Assembly: GCA_964036665.1 (NCBI GenBank)
Contig: OZ038527.1
Coordinates: 1,364,001-1,428,000, forward strand
Direction: 5' to 3'
Length of the DNA stretch: 64,000 nt
Origin: Gordius sp. MW1
Taxonomy: Eukaryota > Nematomorpha > Gordioida > Gordea > Gordiidae
Under the pieces are notes generated by a model, which was not told where the DNA came from, did not search any database, and saw nothing but the letters and a program-made list of their open reading frames with translations. A program made the translations under genes and the position numbers. Shown piece by piece: positions 21,701 to 30,936 of the stretch. Position 1 is the stretch's first letter, and every line of letters starts with the position of its first letter.

Positions 21701-24102
21701 CTGGGAATTCCATAGAATCCGGTCTAATACCGAGCAAATACAAGTAAATGTTTGAAGCTTTTCAGATGAGAAATCCAGTTTTGCAATGACTTCTGTATTA
21801 GTAGTAGTATCACTGTGCAATTTATGAGCTCGTTTTTGGTTGTTCTTCCTTCCTGTCCAACTCGTAATTTTTCGATAATTGCCGTGGCGTGGAAGTGGTT
21901 AGATGGGTGTGAACTAGTGTTGTAAAAACGGCTGGGTTTTGTTTGGTCGACCTTTGGTTGTAGTCGACTCAACATAAACAGACCAAAGATTTTTTGGTCT
22001 GTTTTTCTTAGGCGACCTCTAGGCTTAGTTGAAATTTGAAACACAGACCATAGTCGACCGTAAGTTTTTAGTTAAACCATGGTCGATCACACAAAACCCA
22101 GGTCTTTCACAACACTACTCTGGACTTATGCGTCTGTCAAATAGACTAGCTCTAATGACCGCTGATTAGCTTTAATTTTTACGAATCGAGGTCGAGATTA
22201 TATAGGTATCACATTCTTTGATTTTGGCCATAGGCTCGAAGAGAATTCCAATTTCCCACCTCGCAACCCTAAGGATTCGGCCGACCTTTTGTCCGGTAGC
22301 AAACAAAGTTATAGACCCTTTTCTTCGGAAAATTTGGTCGAAAACGAACTCGCCGACCTTAGCAGCAACCATCTCGGCGGCGCTAAAGATTCTTGGAACA
22401 ACCAACATCAGGTTTGGGGATCTATTAGCTCTAAGAGAATCACATTTTTGGGCGGAGCCGCGCATTTGAGAAGTCAAACCGTGGGTAAAAAAAGTAAATT
22501 GGCCAACAATTTCCACAAACTCTTGCACATGGCTGCCCCCTCTAACTCGAACCCCGGGCACGGATCTCATCAGGAGCAGTTGTATGGGTACGGAAAAGAA
22601 TACCCAAAAAATTTCTACCAAAAAATGGATCGTTTAGATGGTAAGAAACCCGTATTTTTATCGATAATCCATCAGTTTAAAAACGGTAAAGGGGTAGCAA
22701 TATTTTTTTTTCAAATTTTAATTGAAATTAAACTTGTGGGTTATGTTATGACAAATTAAATCGCCGTTATTTGAATACTTTTAATGATAGTGTAGGCGTC
22801 ATATATTGTAGCAATTTCTGAAATTTTAGCAATTCTGATCATTATTTTTGAGGTTATGAATTTTCTTGTTTTTGATTGTCATATTTTTCAAAGTATCGGC
22901 GTTCTCAACTTGAATTTTGGTGTATTTTGTTAATCCTGAGAAATTTTAGCTAATTATGTAAAAAAGGTTTCTTCAGCAAAGTTGTTTAAAAATGTCAACT
23001 CTAGAGGGAAAATAATCAGTATTTTGATGTATACTTTTTATTATTATTAGTTAAACATCAGAGACCTCTTGTGGTGTACGGACCTTTCGTGAATGAAATT
23101 ACGGAAAAAATGATAGAACTTTGGCCAGAAAAATTTAATCGTTGCGAACATGGTAGGTTAACCATAAAACTTTTATTTATTACATATCGATGAATTTGCA
23201 AATTTAACTAATTTTTGATTTTTTGCGTTTTGGTGGTTAGAAATTATGAAGGGATCGTCGAAAATGATGGAACAAGGCTTGGCCGATAACATATTTTTCG
23301 ATTATAAGCGGGCGGGAAATCATTACGAGTACCTGACTTACGATAATATCAAGCAACTCAATCAAAGCGTATTGCTAATAATTAAACATTAAACGAATTT
23401 AATTATTTTATCAAATATTCCCTAACTTGTCTCGTTTGACGTAAAACTTTTTATGAATTGTTTATGTTTTATATGATTTTAAGTTAATAATTTACATTTT
23501 TTGCTACTGTTTTTACAATTGTCTTCTTTGTTATTTAATAAATTGGTTGTGGTTTGATAATTTAGCAGAAAACGCATTGTATAGTGGATATCAATCCGGA
23601 AGCCTTGCAACGGTTGCGGTTTTTAAAGATTCACCCCATCGTTATTTTAATTAAATTCAAGAATTCCAAATGTGCAAAGTAAATAATCTATTGTAAAACA
23701 TTCCCGATACGTTCGGTTTTTTTCGTATTATTTATAAAATTTTTCCCCGTTTTTTTTTGGTCTTAGAGAGTTTTACGAGATAAATTTTAAAGATGAAGAC
23801 ACTACCTTTATGAACGACCTGAAAAAGAGCAAGGGGATTCAAGATAGCGTCAATAAATTGGGGGAAGACATTAGGAGTAGCGTTTGTGGTGAGCGACACA
23901 TTTAAATTGAATTAATTTATAAAAATAATTTTTGAATTCTAATATTCTTTTCTGCCTTTTTTGTCTCTCGCCAGTTTACATTCCATCTAGTTTGGTGTTG
24001 ACCAAAATATGCGAAGATTTAATGTTACTCGTTAATAACGAGCAGCAAAAAGTCATATGGATACCACAGCAGACTATCCCTCATAATTGTGATACACTTT
24101 GA
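3490..24102 (+). CDS. DLG5: Disks large homologue 5 (DLG5), MAGUK scaffold, 22 coding exons
   Basis: DLG5 is a membrane-associated guanylate-kinase-like scaffold acting at cell junctions, in polarity and in trafficking. Predicted exons are 3490-3763, 10055-11019, 11563-11769, 12264-12392, 12718-12937, 13179-13371, 13771-13855, 13991-14103, 14491-14687, 14871-14974, 15132-15252, 15486-18200, 19334-19619, 19955-20336, 20691-20817, 21515-21743, 22234-22640, 23051-23152, 23241-23368, 23569-23678, 23767-23888 and 23975-24102. Every junction keeps phase and the lengths sum to 7,344 nt (2,447 residues plus stop). Domains in order are CARD (about 1-90), coiled coil (about 314-650), PDZ1 (700-770), PDZ2 (785-867), PDZ3 (1657-1774), PDZ4 (1931-2035), SH3 (2045-2112), a basic linker, and a guanylate-kinase-like domain (2252-2440). 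The C-terminus QQKVIWIP matches the family. The protein is longer than the roughly 1,900-residue vertebrate form, mainly because of exon 12. AATAAA lies at 24134. Donors after exons 3 and 7 are weak. Confidence 0.93.
3794..4105. repeat. Tandem duplication of about 160 bp
   Basis: A block starting 'aaattgatatctttattgtt' at 3794 recurs at about 3954, and both end in 'gagtgggtggaaagggagaatattttgg'-like text (the second copy has 'gattgggtgg'). It lies just inside DLG5 intron 1. The copies differ by scattered substitutions and small indels. Confidence 0.75.
5272..5395 (+). mobile_element. LINE-like coding fragment
   Basis: It shares 'acagaagcataagtccaca' and 'gttggacaggacggacaacc' with the two fragments at 44.1-44.4 kb. 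The best-preserved copy there reads KKPYKFARELLKNYELDRT, which resembles a retroelement polyprotein piece. Here the frame is broken. Assignment to a LINE is inference. Confidence 0.45.
5425..5586 (+). mobile_element. A-family short element (CATGGGCGTAGCCA ends)
   Basis: Left end catgggcgtagccagc; right end ctggctacgcccata. The interior has the G-run, 'gcaataatg' block and gggggcagccaccccct segment. No clear target duplication. Lies in DLG5 intron 1. Confidence 0.85.
5830..5965. mobile_element. hAT-like foldback element, partial
   Basis: The right end is intact (gccgtttttacaacacta) and the hairpin core with 'agaccaaaaaacc' is present. The left end is eroded. Same family as the copy at 36388-36524. 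Confidence 0.7.
8675..8851 (-). mobile_element. A-family short element with 8-bp target duplication
   Basis: Element 8683-8843, inverted relative to the 5425 copy. Flanking 8-mers are tttgaggt (8675-8682) and cttgaggt (8844-8851), seven of eight identical. Confidence 0.8.
9029..9189 (+). mobile_element. A-family short element
   Basis: Left end cataggcgtagccagaattg; right end ggccacgcccatg. Interior has the 'gaggggcaaaatgacc' and G-run blocks. The target duplication is not recognisable. DLG5 intron 1. Confidence 0.8.
9190..10054 (+). promoter_or_regulatory. C/T-rich block upstream of DLG5 exon 2, possible internal promoter
   Basis: The sequence changes from AT-rich to C/T-rich, with runs such as ccccccccctccgccccgct near 9471 and 'ctccctctccctccctctcc' near 9827, and a 'cttatata' box near 9425. 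Exon 2 has an in-frame ATG at 10102. A second promoter giving a CARD-less DLG5 is possible but is inference only; small open frames in this block are not supported as genes. Confidence 0.25.
10055..11019 (+). CDS. DLG5: DLG5 exon 2: Ser/Pro-rich region and start of coiled coil
   Basis: The first two thirds encode a low-complexity Ser/Pro/Thr-rich, probably disordered segment. From about 10723 the frame turns into a charged coiled coil beginning SELLSKMYDTALEKYERAK, which parallels the ILNKLYDTAMDKLE segment of vertebrate DLG5. The acceptor is ttttgcag and the donor is AAG/GTAGCT. The exon is much GC-richer than its flanks, and arginine and alanine codons are strongly GC-biased near its end (CGCGAG, GCGCGC). 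Confidence 0.92.
11172..11379. mobile_element. hAT-like foldback element in DLG5 intron 2
   Basis: Left end tagtgttgtacaaacggctg, right end agccgtttttacaacacta. The interior is largely self-complementary (ggtcgacc, agtcgact, gaccaaaaaac). Flanking 8-mers (ctggatag and ctctgtac) match only weakly. Confidence 0.85.
11563..13371 (+). CDS. DLG5: DLG5 exons 3-6: coiled-coil region
   Basis: Four short exons (11563-11769, 12264-12392, 12718-12937, 13179-13371) continue the heptad-rich coiled coil. Repeating phrases such as ERDTVHKEMDKL, DRDKAINEG, ERDAARHEM and RRDWAFKERDKIVTERD match the 'R/ERD' repeats of DLG5. Phases are 0, 0, 0 and 1. Exon 3 uses a weak donor (CAA/GTTGGA). Exon 6 is recovered only by splicing because no start codon lies in it. 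Confidence 0.88.
13771..15252 (+). CDS. DLG5: DLG5 exons 7-11: PDZ1 and PDZ2
   Basis: Exons are 13771-13855, 13991-14103, 14491-14687, 14871-14974 and 15132-15252. Exon 7 carries LEWESVTCQI, equivalent to the MEWETEVVEFE segment before PDZ1 in the family. PDZ1 is HDLGIIVGAL ... KNDCITEMNDVDL. PDZ2 is ELGLHLSSLVYV ... LNPGDQILAINGQYL ... CRESLTLTV. Each junction restores a codon (for example AG+G, G+AG). PDZ1 has a poorly conserved carboxylate-binding loop, so its ligand binding is uncertain. Confidence 0.87.
15276..15429 (-). mobile_element. A-family short element in DLG5 intron 11
   Basis: It occupies most of the 233-bp intron between exons 11 and 12. Ends are catgggcgtagccaa and ggctacgcccatg; orientation is opposite to the 5425 copy. 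The acceptor of exon 12 lies 56 bases beyond its end. Confidence 0.85.
15486..18200 (+). CDS. DLG5: DLG5 exon 12: 905-codon disordered linker and PDZ3
   Basis: This single 2.7-kb exon encodes a basic, Ser/His-rich, mostly low-complexity linker followed by PDZ3. PDZ3 starts at VRTIVIDKSTEPLGIQIE, contains an insertion rich in Ser and Gly (KSTTSSNSVNVL ... SGGAGG), and ends GDQMLEVCGINLRNAT ... MTILVQYNPD. The acceptor is cacgcag. The donor is GTAAGA at 18201, in phase with exon 13 (A+AA gives Lys). Reading through that donor adds a few residues and meets a stop at 18217, so retention of this intron would end the protein just after PDZ3. Confidence 0.92.
18787..18937 (+). mobile_element. A-family short element, right end lost
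   Basis: Left end catgtgcgtagccaggattg, with typical interior G- and C-runs. The right end stops at 'ttggctagcc' without cccatg. DLG5 intron 12. Confidence 0.75.
19097..19236. mobile_element. hAT-like foldback element in DLG5 intron 12
   Basis: Left taatgttgtaaaaacggtta, right cccagtcgttcttacaactcta. 'tgtatac' occurs immediately left and two bases right of the element, suggesting a decayed target duplication. Confidence 0.75.
19334..20817 (+). CDS. DLG5: DLG5 exons 13-15: linker and PDZ4
   Basis: Exons are 19334-19619, 19955-20336 and 20691-20817. Exon 13 encodes an acidic linker (DPLAEANNFKM) and its donor joins TG to G (Trp). PDZ4 spans exons 14 and 15: SVSFGIQLIGGNACGIFV, then GLMRGDHILE/INGTDVRSF and TAEEAALELNKY. 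The glycine-rich SFGI loop and the GDHILEING turn are diagnostic of PDZ folds. The intron between exons 14 and 15 carries a hAT-like foldback copy (20361-20567). Confidence 0.88.
20361..20567. mobile_element. hAT-like foldback element, diverged
   Basis: It lies in DLG5 intron 14. The terminal phrase is changed to 'taaaaagacctgggttttg' on the left and 'ccaggcctttttacaaccct' on the right, keeping the hairpin core with 'ggtctgtttttc'. Confidence 0.7.
21024..21187 (+). mobile_element. A-family short element in DLG5 intron 15
   Basis: Ends catgggggtagcaagcattg and ttggctacgcccatg. Another family member follows 92 bases later in opposite orientation. Confidence 0.82.
21271..21406 (-). mobile_element. 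A-family short element with perfect 8-bp target duplication
   Basis: Element 21279-21398, only 120 bp. The 8-mer tcctaata flanks it exactly at 21271-21278 and 21399-21406. This is one of the cleanest demonstrations of insertion for this family. Confidence 0.88.
21515..22640 (+). CDS. DLG5: DLG5 exons 16-17: SH3 domain and basic hook
   Basis: Exon 16 (21515-21743) encodes an SH3 domain: DSFYVKALYDN at the start, RRGDMLYVDDTMHAGKLGFW in the centre, and GLIPSKYK at the end. It matches the SH3 of DLG5 (ALYD ... YVDDT ... IPSKY). Exon 17 (22234-22640) encodes a Ser/Asn/Lys-rich hook region linking SH3 to the guanylate-kinase-like domain, joined in phase by AA+G (Lys). Another hAT-like copy (21915-22117) sits in the intron between them. 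Confidence 0.9.
21907..22125. mobile_element. hAT-like foldback element in DLG5 intron 16
   Basis: Element 21915-22117; ends tagtgttgtaaaaacggctg and tttcacaacacta. Flanking 8-mers gtgtgaac and ctctggac share five of eight positions. Confidence 0.82.
23051..24102 (+). CDS. DLG5: DLG5 exons 18-22: guanylate-kinase-like domain
   Basis: Exons are 23051-23152, 23241-23368, 23569-23678, 23767-23888 and 23975-24102. They read RPLVVYGPFVNEITEKM, then IFFDYKRAGNHYEYLTYDNI, then HCIVDINPEALQRLRFLKIH, then the C-terminal NNEQQKVIWIP. In place of an ATP-binding P-loop the first segment has GPFVNEIT, which lacks the glycine-lysine signature, as is usual for MAGUKs; a catalytically inactive protein-binding domain is therefore inferred. 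The stop is TGA at 24100-24102. Confidence 0.9.
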
Positions 24103-24613
24103 GACCAAACTCATCCAACCCAGCATTTTAAAGAATAAAAACTTGCAACTTTTTACATCTTCAAACGCGTGAAATACAACTTTTACATGGATTTTGCTAG
24201 AACACTTCCTCGAAAATGTTTTATTTTTTTCAATTTTGATACAATTTATAATCGTTTAAAGTCTATTTATTATTATAATTCATATCATATTTTTATGTGT
24301 TAAATATAAGTCGTATTGTTCAACAATTTTTTATTGCATCGTTCAACTTTTTATCCTTTTCACCGTTATATTTATACCACTTTATATGTCTAAATAGTTT
24401 TCGGCTTGTGATTTTAATTATTAAATTATTGGATTCCGACATTATATGATATTATTTAGAATCATGGATTATTATTATCTTTGTTTTGTGTTATGGACAT
24501 AAGAGGGTTTACTAGAAAATATTAGTATGTAAAGTAGGCACGTGGTGAAAGAATGAAATTAAGAGACGGATAACTGAAAGTTTAAATAGTAATTAAATTG
24601 GCTTCAATCAGAG

Positions 24614-24798
24614 TTGTATGGCATAAACGTAGCCAGCATTGAGATTAGAGGGGGGGCAATAATAATTTAGGGAGGGGCAAAATGATAATTTTTGAAATTT
24701 TAGCCCTAATTTTAATGAATTCTAACAAATTTTTGGATTTAGAGGGGGCAGCCGTCCCTCCCTGTCCCCCCCCCCTTGGCTACGCCCATATGTTATGG
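24614..24798 (+). mobile_element. A-family short element
   Basis: Element 24622-24790. Flanking 8-mers ttgtatgg and tgttatgg match at six of eight positions. Left end mutated to cataaacgtagccagc. Confidence 0.8.
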
Positions 24799-25249
24799 AT
24801 AAATGCTTGAAAATATAGAGTTTGATAAAGGGCGAATTCTGGAGATACGTAAAGCATTAATAAATGTTAAATAAAACTGCCATTATAAAGTCCAAAAAAT
24901 GTTAATATGAAGCCATCGGGCCCTTATAGAAAAAAGTATACACTCTGACGGCCCTTCCCTAATTCCATCGCCAAATGGATTAGATTTTACTAGGATATAC
25001 CTTTTACAACCTTCTTGCTATTGCTAAGAGCCCCATAACTTTTAAATAAGAGCTTTTAATGGCTTATATATACCTGTAATTGTCTCGTGCTTTGGTACAA
25101 TTGTAAAGCAAGTTATTAGTTTTTGAGAATGTATATCGAAAGCCATTTACTCAAAACAAAAAAAAGGAATTGTTATATTCAAAATTAATTGTCTGCTCAT
25201 CCCTTTCCGTTCAAGAAGATAACAAAAGGTTATATCGTACTCTTAATTC

Positions 25250-25565
25250 TTAAAATTAATTGCAATTTCAAAATCATTATTGCCCCCTGGTTTTTATTGA
25301 AGGTTTAATTTGGTCCTTTTTCTTTTATGAGACGATTTAACTTACCAAATCACAATTCCATATTTAAAACCCTAGACCAAATGTTATTTTCATTTATATA
25401 CTACATGCATTTCTTAGTTTTTAAATTCATAATTTGAAAGTAAGCAAAATAAAATAATATTTTGACTTATATAGGCCCAATCCCGGCCCACACTTTTTAA
25501 ACAGTCCTATTTTAGGCCCGGTGCAGCTAGCCGGGCTTGGGCCACGAGATGGCCAGCATGCAGAC
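25250..25565 (-). repeat. Dispersed repeat, copy 1 (inverted partner at 57.7 kb)
   Basis: The complement reads 'tttggtctagggttttaaat', 'cgtctcataaaagaaaaagg' and 'gggcctaaaataggactgtt'. Each has a counterpart in the same order at 57690-57912 on the plus strand. No coding potential or terminal structure is visible, so the class is unknown. Confidence 0.55.
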
Positions 25566-26131
25566 CTATAGTCCTTAATCAGAAAAATAATTAGTACATA
25601 TGAATATGATATATAAATAGGAATCATATCGCTACCTGAGGATTCGAGTGCTCTATCTGCACAAAGCTCCAAACTGAGATGATCGAGTCAAAACATTGAT
25701 ATGCTTCAATATCTAAACTGATTTTTCTTATAACTTAAAATTATGTCGGGCAATGTAAACTTTAGCATCTGTAATATTTTGGCCAAAAAATGACTTTTCT
25801 TTAAATTTCATAAGAAATTCTACTTTTTAAATTTCAGATAGAGCTAAGTTCTAAATTTATTTCTCATAGATATGCAACATATTTTGCCTTATCACTGCCA
25901 TTTTCAAAATGCCATGCATCGTGTCATATTAAATTCAATAAAGGTTTATATGGAACAAAAAATTACTTGTAAAATAAGGCCATAACTATCAATTCAAAAA
26001 AATTATAGGGCCGACTTCATGTGGGAAAGTTTAATAAAAGCATTTGGATTTTGACATATAGGATAAAAACAATGGTCTGCAAGGTGCAAACTTACTCCGG
26101 CCGATTAAAAGCAATTTCACAAGGTACTAGA

Positions 26132-26311
26132 TAAGACCTCATGGGCGTAGCCAGGAGGGCGGCTGCCCCAATCCCCTAATTTACGAAAAATAAAATTTTT
26201 AATGCAAAAACTTTGAAAAATTAAAAAAATTTATATTTGCCCCCCTCTAATTGAATTTAAACGTTTTGCCCCCCCCCTAATCCAAAACCGGGCTACACCC
26301 ATGTAAGACCT
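26132..26311 (-). mobile_element. A-family short element, C-rich subtype, perfect 8-bp duplication
   Basis: Element 26140-26303. The 8-mer taagacct lies exactly on both sides (26132-26139 and 26304-26311). Ends catgggcgtagccagg and cgggctacacccatg. It sits about 110 bp upstream of the UFD1 start codon. Confidence 0.88.
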
Positions 26312-26415
26312 AATTGACTTCGCATATGACTGCGCCTTCGATTATTACCATATGTTATTTTGTACAATTTGTAACAAATTGGTCTTTTATTTTTCATACA
26401 TTATAACTAACTAGA

Positions 26416-29293
26416 ATGGTAAATACTAAATGCTATACCTTAATTTATTTAGTTCAGCTTTAATCTTTTCCCCGATTTTAACAATGGAACTTTTAAAACA
26501 CAATATAAATGTTTCTCTGTATCAATGCTCCCAGGAAACGAAAGAGTGGATGTTGAAAGGGGTGGAAAAAGTAATTAACTGCATTGTTCCCCAAAATATA
26601 TTTTTATTTAGTTATTATGCCACCATCGGCTTTGAATCAACTAAGTAGGCTATAATAATTTATTTTGATTATTTTAATAAATAGCTCGTTTAAACATTGA
26701 ATATCCTATGCTATTTAAGTTAACCAACCCTAAGACTAACAGAACAACCCATTGTGGTGTACTTGAATTTGTTGCAGATGAAGGAAAAATTTATATACCA
26801 TATTGGGTATCAGTTAATGACTGTATAAATTATTTATTCAAAATTTAGTTAATATATATGTGTTTATTTATTATTATTAGATGATGAGGAATATATTACT
26901 CGAAGAGGGTGGAATAGCACAAGTTGAAAGTGTATCATTACCTATTGCAACTTTTTCAAGATTTCAACCACAAACTATAGATTTTCTTGATATTACTAAT
27001 CACAAGGCATTGTAAGTTCTTTTAAATGTTATTATATTAACCTAAGTGTTTAGTAGTAAATTAATTTTAAACCCTAACTCATATTTTTCTTATTTATTGT
27101 TCGATTATCCTTAATTTCATGTTTAAAGTTTCCTATAATAAGCCAAATCAAGTTCTGAAATCCAGTGTATAATTAATAGTAACTTGTGCATGAGACTAAA
27201 TGTGTATCATTTTTATCTAAAATGATTCAGTAATTTAACTAATTCAGACAACACATTTAGTTAATTCAAATTTTGGCTAAAATGGTATAACATCATAATC
27301 ATTTTAGACATATTTGAACAAATTGTTTTTTAATGTACATTAATTTATTGCTCAGATTAGAAAATGCTCTGAGAAATTTTGCCTGCCTCAGTACTGGAGA
27401 TATAATAGCTATAGAGTATAATGACCAGGTTATTGTTAATCTGATAAATTTGCAATAATTTATAGATTTATGAACTATGTGTGTTGGAAACCAAACCAGG
27501 AAAAGCTGTCTCAATAATTGAATGTGACATGAATGTATGCTTTTATATTTTCTATAATTTTACTAATTTATATTTTTTAAGGTTGAATTTGCAGCACCTG
27601 TGGGGTATAAGGAAGATGAAAAGATGGAGGATGAACATGTTGATAGAGAATCACTAGAATCAGATACTACAACAGTTAGATTTAAAATGATTTGATTTAA
27701 ATTAGTTTAATAGAAAGCCATGGAATACATTGATAAGAGCAAGTTTGTGGTAAAAATTTACATGCAATTTAAATTTATCTAATTATTATATATTATATTT
27801 ATTACTAAGGTTTATGATTAAATTTAGGCTTTTGCAGGTCAAGGGAATCGTATTGATGGTAAAAATCATAAAATTGATCCTTTAGCCAAGCCTTTGCTTC
27901 AACCACATGACATTGTCAGGTTAGTTCCATCTATGTTCAAGTTAAAGCTTAATTTTATACAAAAATATCTAATTTATTTTTTCTTAGCTAAAAAGCAAAA
28001 TTTAAGCATTGATTTGTTGTGATCAATTTTATTGTGTTACTTTGTTTATAAAAAAATTCATCTAACCTTTCTCTAAAATATATGAAGGACAATAAGAGCT
28101 TTCAAATTGTAAATACCATAATATTAATGGTTTTTTATTGATATGAACAAAATTTTTCTTTTATTTTAATTACTCTGGACATTTTTATTTGTATGCTTTT
28201 CATTATCCACACAGAATAATCTCTCAAAAAATATCATCAAAATATATTTTAGCAAATCTTTGTATAGCAAATTTTTGAAGTACAAAAATTTTTGGGCTTT
28301 GTCACCAATTGAAACGTTATTATTATTTAACAATATGAATACCATAATATTATAGGAGTTTTTTATTAAAAGATTGAATAATGTATGTTTATATAATCAC
28401 TTACTCAGTAATCATTAAAACATATATATATTTTTACTAGGGGCATACCTGATTATGATTTCGATATTTATTATCTCACATTTTTTCGCGGCTCAACCAA
28501 AAAAGCAGACGACTCACTGTCTAACGTAAGTTCACAAAAGATATGCAGGTTATTAAGACCCTTATTAAACTTTTAATGGAATACATGTACAGGTTAGATT
28601 TAAAAATTTTAGTGCTTTAATTCATTTATTAATATTGAAAACCACTAGTTTTACATTTAAATTGTAAGAGAAATATTTGTAGGTCGATCTAATTATAATT
28701 ATTTTTGATTCATAATCATAATCAACCACAGTAAACCATAAACAATAGCATTTTAAGTAAATATATATAGAGTGTATAAATTTTATTTTCGAATTACCAT
28801 AGACAATAGATTGCTTCCTTTATATATTCACGCATCAAACAGGTCGCAAAGACCGTTGATATGGATTGTGTTTATCATTTATAGCATAATATGTAATAAC
28901 TCTTTTTAAGAATATTTGTTTAATTTCAATTCAAAAAGCGCAAGAAAATAATACCTTAAATGGGTGGGGTTTCTTTCATCGAAACGTTAATATATGAAGA
29001 GTTCTAATATGATAATTATTTTCCTAACTGCACTTAATTAAGATGATCAAATCAGGGTGGGCATTAAAATTTAAAACTTAAAGAGATTCAGCAGTTTATT
29101 TGTCTAATATTGAACCTGACCGACGGAAGTCTAATCAGAAACATTAATATAAAAATATAACTAGTTTTATACTTATTTGCGTTAAAAGTTAGTTTATGTT
29201 ATACAAATTTATGTTTATTAGAGTAATATGCCACCACCCTTTCAACCATTTGCGACCGAAGGCAAACCTCTAAGAACAAGAAAGGCCAAATGA
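26416..29293 (+). CDS. UFD1: Ubiquitin fusion degradation protein 1 (UFD1), 12 exons
   Basis: UFD1 pairs with NPL4 as the p97/VCP cofactor that extracts ubiquitylated proteins from membranes and complexes for degradation. Predicted exons are 26416-26418 (ATG only), 26453-26570, 26612-26644, 26685-26806, 26881-27011, 27356-27428, 27466-27534, 27582-27674, 27714-27749, 27828-27919, 28441-28525 and 29222-29293. All phases agree and the total is 927 nt (308 residues; family about 307). Recognisable blocks are [92 protein letters not shown] and SIIECDMN, covering the double-psi beta-barrel (about 15-190). AFAGQGNRI (227-235) is the p97-binding SHP box. The acidic segment 184-214 is linker. AATAAA is at 29572. 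The first, 34-bp intron is the least certain part. Confidence 0.93.
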
Positions 29294-30864
29294 TACAATT
29301 TTGCGTCATATTTAATGACATTTCAGCTTATCCTTTCATCGTTTATGATATTGTTATTCACGAATATTTATGTGATCATATAGTGATTATACATTGCTTG
29401 TTGAATTAACATATAATTGTAAAATATTTATGATGTTTCTAATGTTGCTTACAGACACTTGAGTCGAGCCTTTGAATTTATAAGAACATTGAATGGAAGG
29501 CATAGAGTATAGCGCTCAGTTTAAAAAAACTAGTTGAGTTTTATGTAATCTTTGTTGCTTATATTAAAATTAATAAACGTCTTTTCCAATGTTTTTAAAG
29601 TGTTTTTTTACTAAAAAAAATTGCTTTGGGGGGCGGAAGGGTGCAACAAAAGAAAACTTATATACAAACAACATGTGCAAATGGGTACCTGTTAGCTAAC
29701 CTGAATAAATAATGTATTGCTGATAAATTTGATTATTTTAGCAAAGATCATTAGAAGGGCCAAATCTATTAAACCTAAATAAATAATGTATTGCTGATAA
29801 ATTTGATTATTTAGCAAAGATCATTTGAAGGGCCAAATCTATTATGAGAAACGTAGGATTAAAAATGTGCAAGATTAAATGCTCCTTATAGTCATAAAAC
29901 TTCAACATTTATAAATTACCATTTTAAAACTAATTTTTGGTAAAGTTTATAACTTAAAAATCCAATGGTGTTCAAAAAAAGGTCCTTCTATATTATCCTA
30001 AAATTTTGAAAATTTTAATCGTTCCTTGACCACAAGGGTGTTGACAAGGAGGGGCATTTGCCCCCTCCACCCATAACGAAATTTAAATTTCCAGAAAATT
30101 ACTATATTGCCTTTTTATAAATTATTACTAAAATTTTAGGAGGGGTAGTATATTAATTAAACTTTTTTGTTAATTGTGCGTAATTTAGGAGGGTTGGATG
30201 CATAGATGCTTCCTTTGCCTTCCCACGTTAATTTTAAAATCTAAGCATCAAAAAATAAAGGAAAATTTAGAGAAAAAAATATGAGGAAAAATTATTTGAT
30301 TTAATGAGATTATGCTCACGAATATGCTAAACCGATATATTTTGATTAACTATAATATTTACCAAGTTCATTAAAATTTTCGATCACAACTCAAAATCGA
30401 CCAACTATAAATCGTTCTATAAAAAATTATGACTTTCCCCAAGTCTTGGCCTAATATGAGACTTAGTATAACGCTGTATAAATAAAAGGTATATTGACAA
30501 CGCGTGGTAGTTTTTTGTCAATGGGAGACCCCCCCCCTCCCTGTGCCACTATGGTGTTTAAATTTTAATTGCGATATAATTATGGAAGCTAATTCCATAA
30601 TTTAACAAGTATCAAAATCTTTGAACCCGAAGCACACTTATTGAATTTTTACAATTTAAGCTTACCATAATATTAAATCTTATTAGCATTAATTATTAAT
30701 AAAAATTTGTATCGCTTAATGAAAATCGAATCTACTGCAATATATTAAATCCTAGCAACGGCATTTTTGTTTTTAAACCTAGAAATAACAGAACATTTGA
30801 ATAAATATTTTAAATTTAATTTATTATGTGTTATATATATGTAATTTATTTATTTATCTGTATA
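29294..30864. other. Intergenic stretch, UFD1 3' side to tRNA
   Basis: AT-rich, with a likely UFD1 polyadenylation signal (aataaa, 29572-29577), a 72-bp tandem duplication at 29701-29843, and isolated C- or G-runs (near 30051 and 30525) that may be remnants of A-family elements. No gene seen. Confidence 0.6.
29701..29843. repeat. Tandem duplication of about 72 bp
   Basis: 'aataaataatgtattgctga' and 'gaagggccaaatctatta' occur twice in the same order (from 29703 and from 29777) with only a few differences, indicating a recent local duplication. Confidence 0.8.
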
Positions 30865-30936
30865 AGCAGAGTGGCGCAGTGGAAGCGTGCTGGGCCCATA
30901 ACCCAGAGGTCGGTAGATCGAAACTACTCTCTGCTA
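30865..30936 (+). tRNA. Initiator tRNA-Met (CAU)
   Basis: A 72-nt cloverleaf. The acceptor stem AGCAGAG pairs with CTCTGCT. The D arm is tggcgcagtggaagcg. The anticodon stem ends in three consecutive G:C pairs (GGG/CCC) around loop CCCATAA, with anticodon CAT at 30897-30899. The T loop reads ATCGAAA rather than TTCGAAT. The GGG/CCC stem, A at the start of the acceptor stem and the altered T loop are hallmarks of eukaryotic initiator tRNA. A T-run follows at 30940, a polymerase III terminator. No intron and no encoded CCA. Internal A- and B-box promoter sequences coincide with the D and T arms. Confidence 0.97.

Larger units (their letters stand above)
24103..26415. other. Intergenic stretch between DLG5 and UFD1
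   Basis: No gene recognised. AATAAA at 24134 is a plausible DLG5 polyadenylation signal. The stretch holds A-family elements at 24622-24790 and 26140-26303 and a dispersed repeat at about 25250-25565 that recurs inverted near 57.7 kb. Confidence 0.65.

Noticed and set aside
23051-23152. Active guanylate kinase in the DLG5 C-terminus
   Set aside because: The glycine-lysine P-loop is absent (GPFVNEIT in its place), as expected for MAGUK pseudo-kinases.
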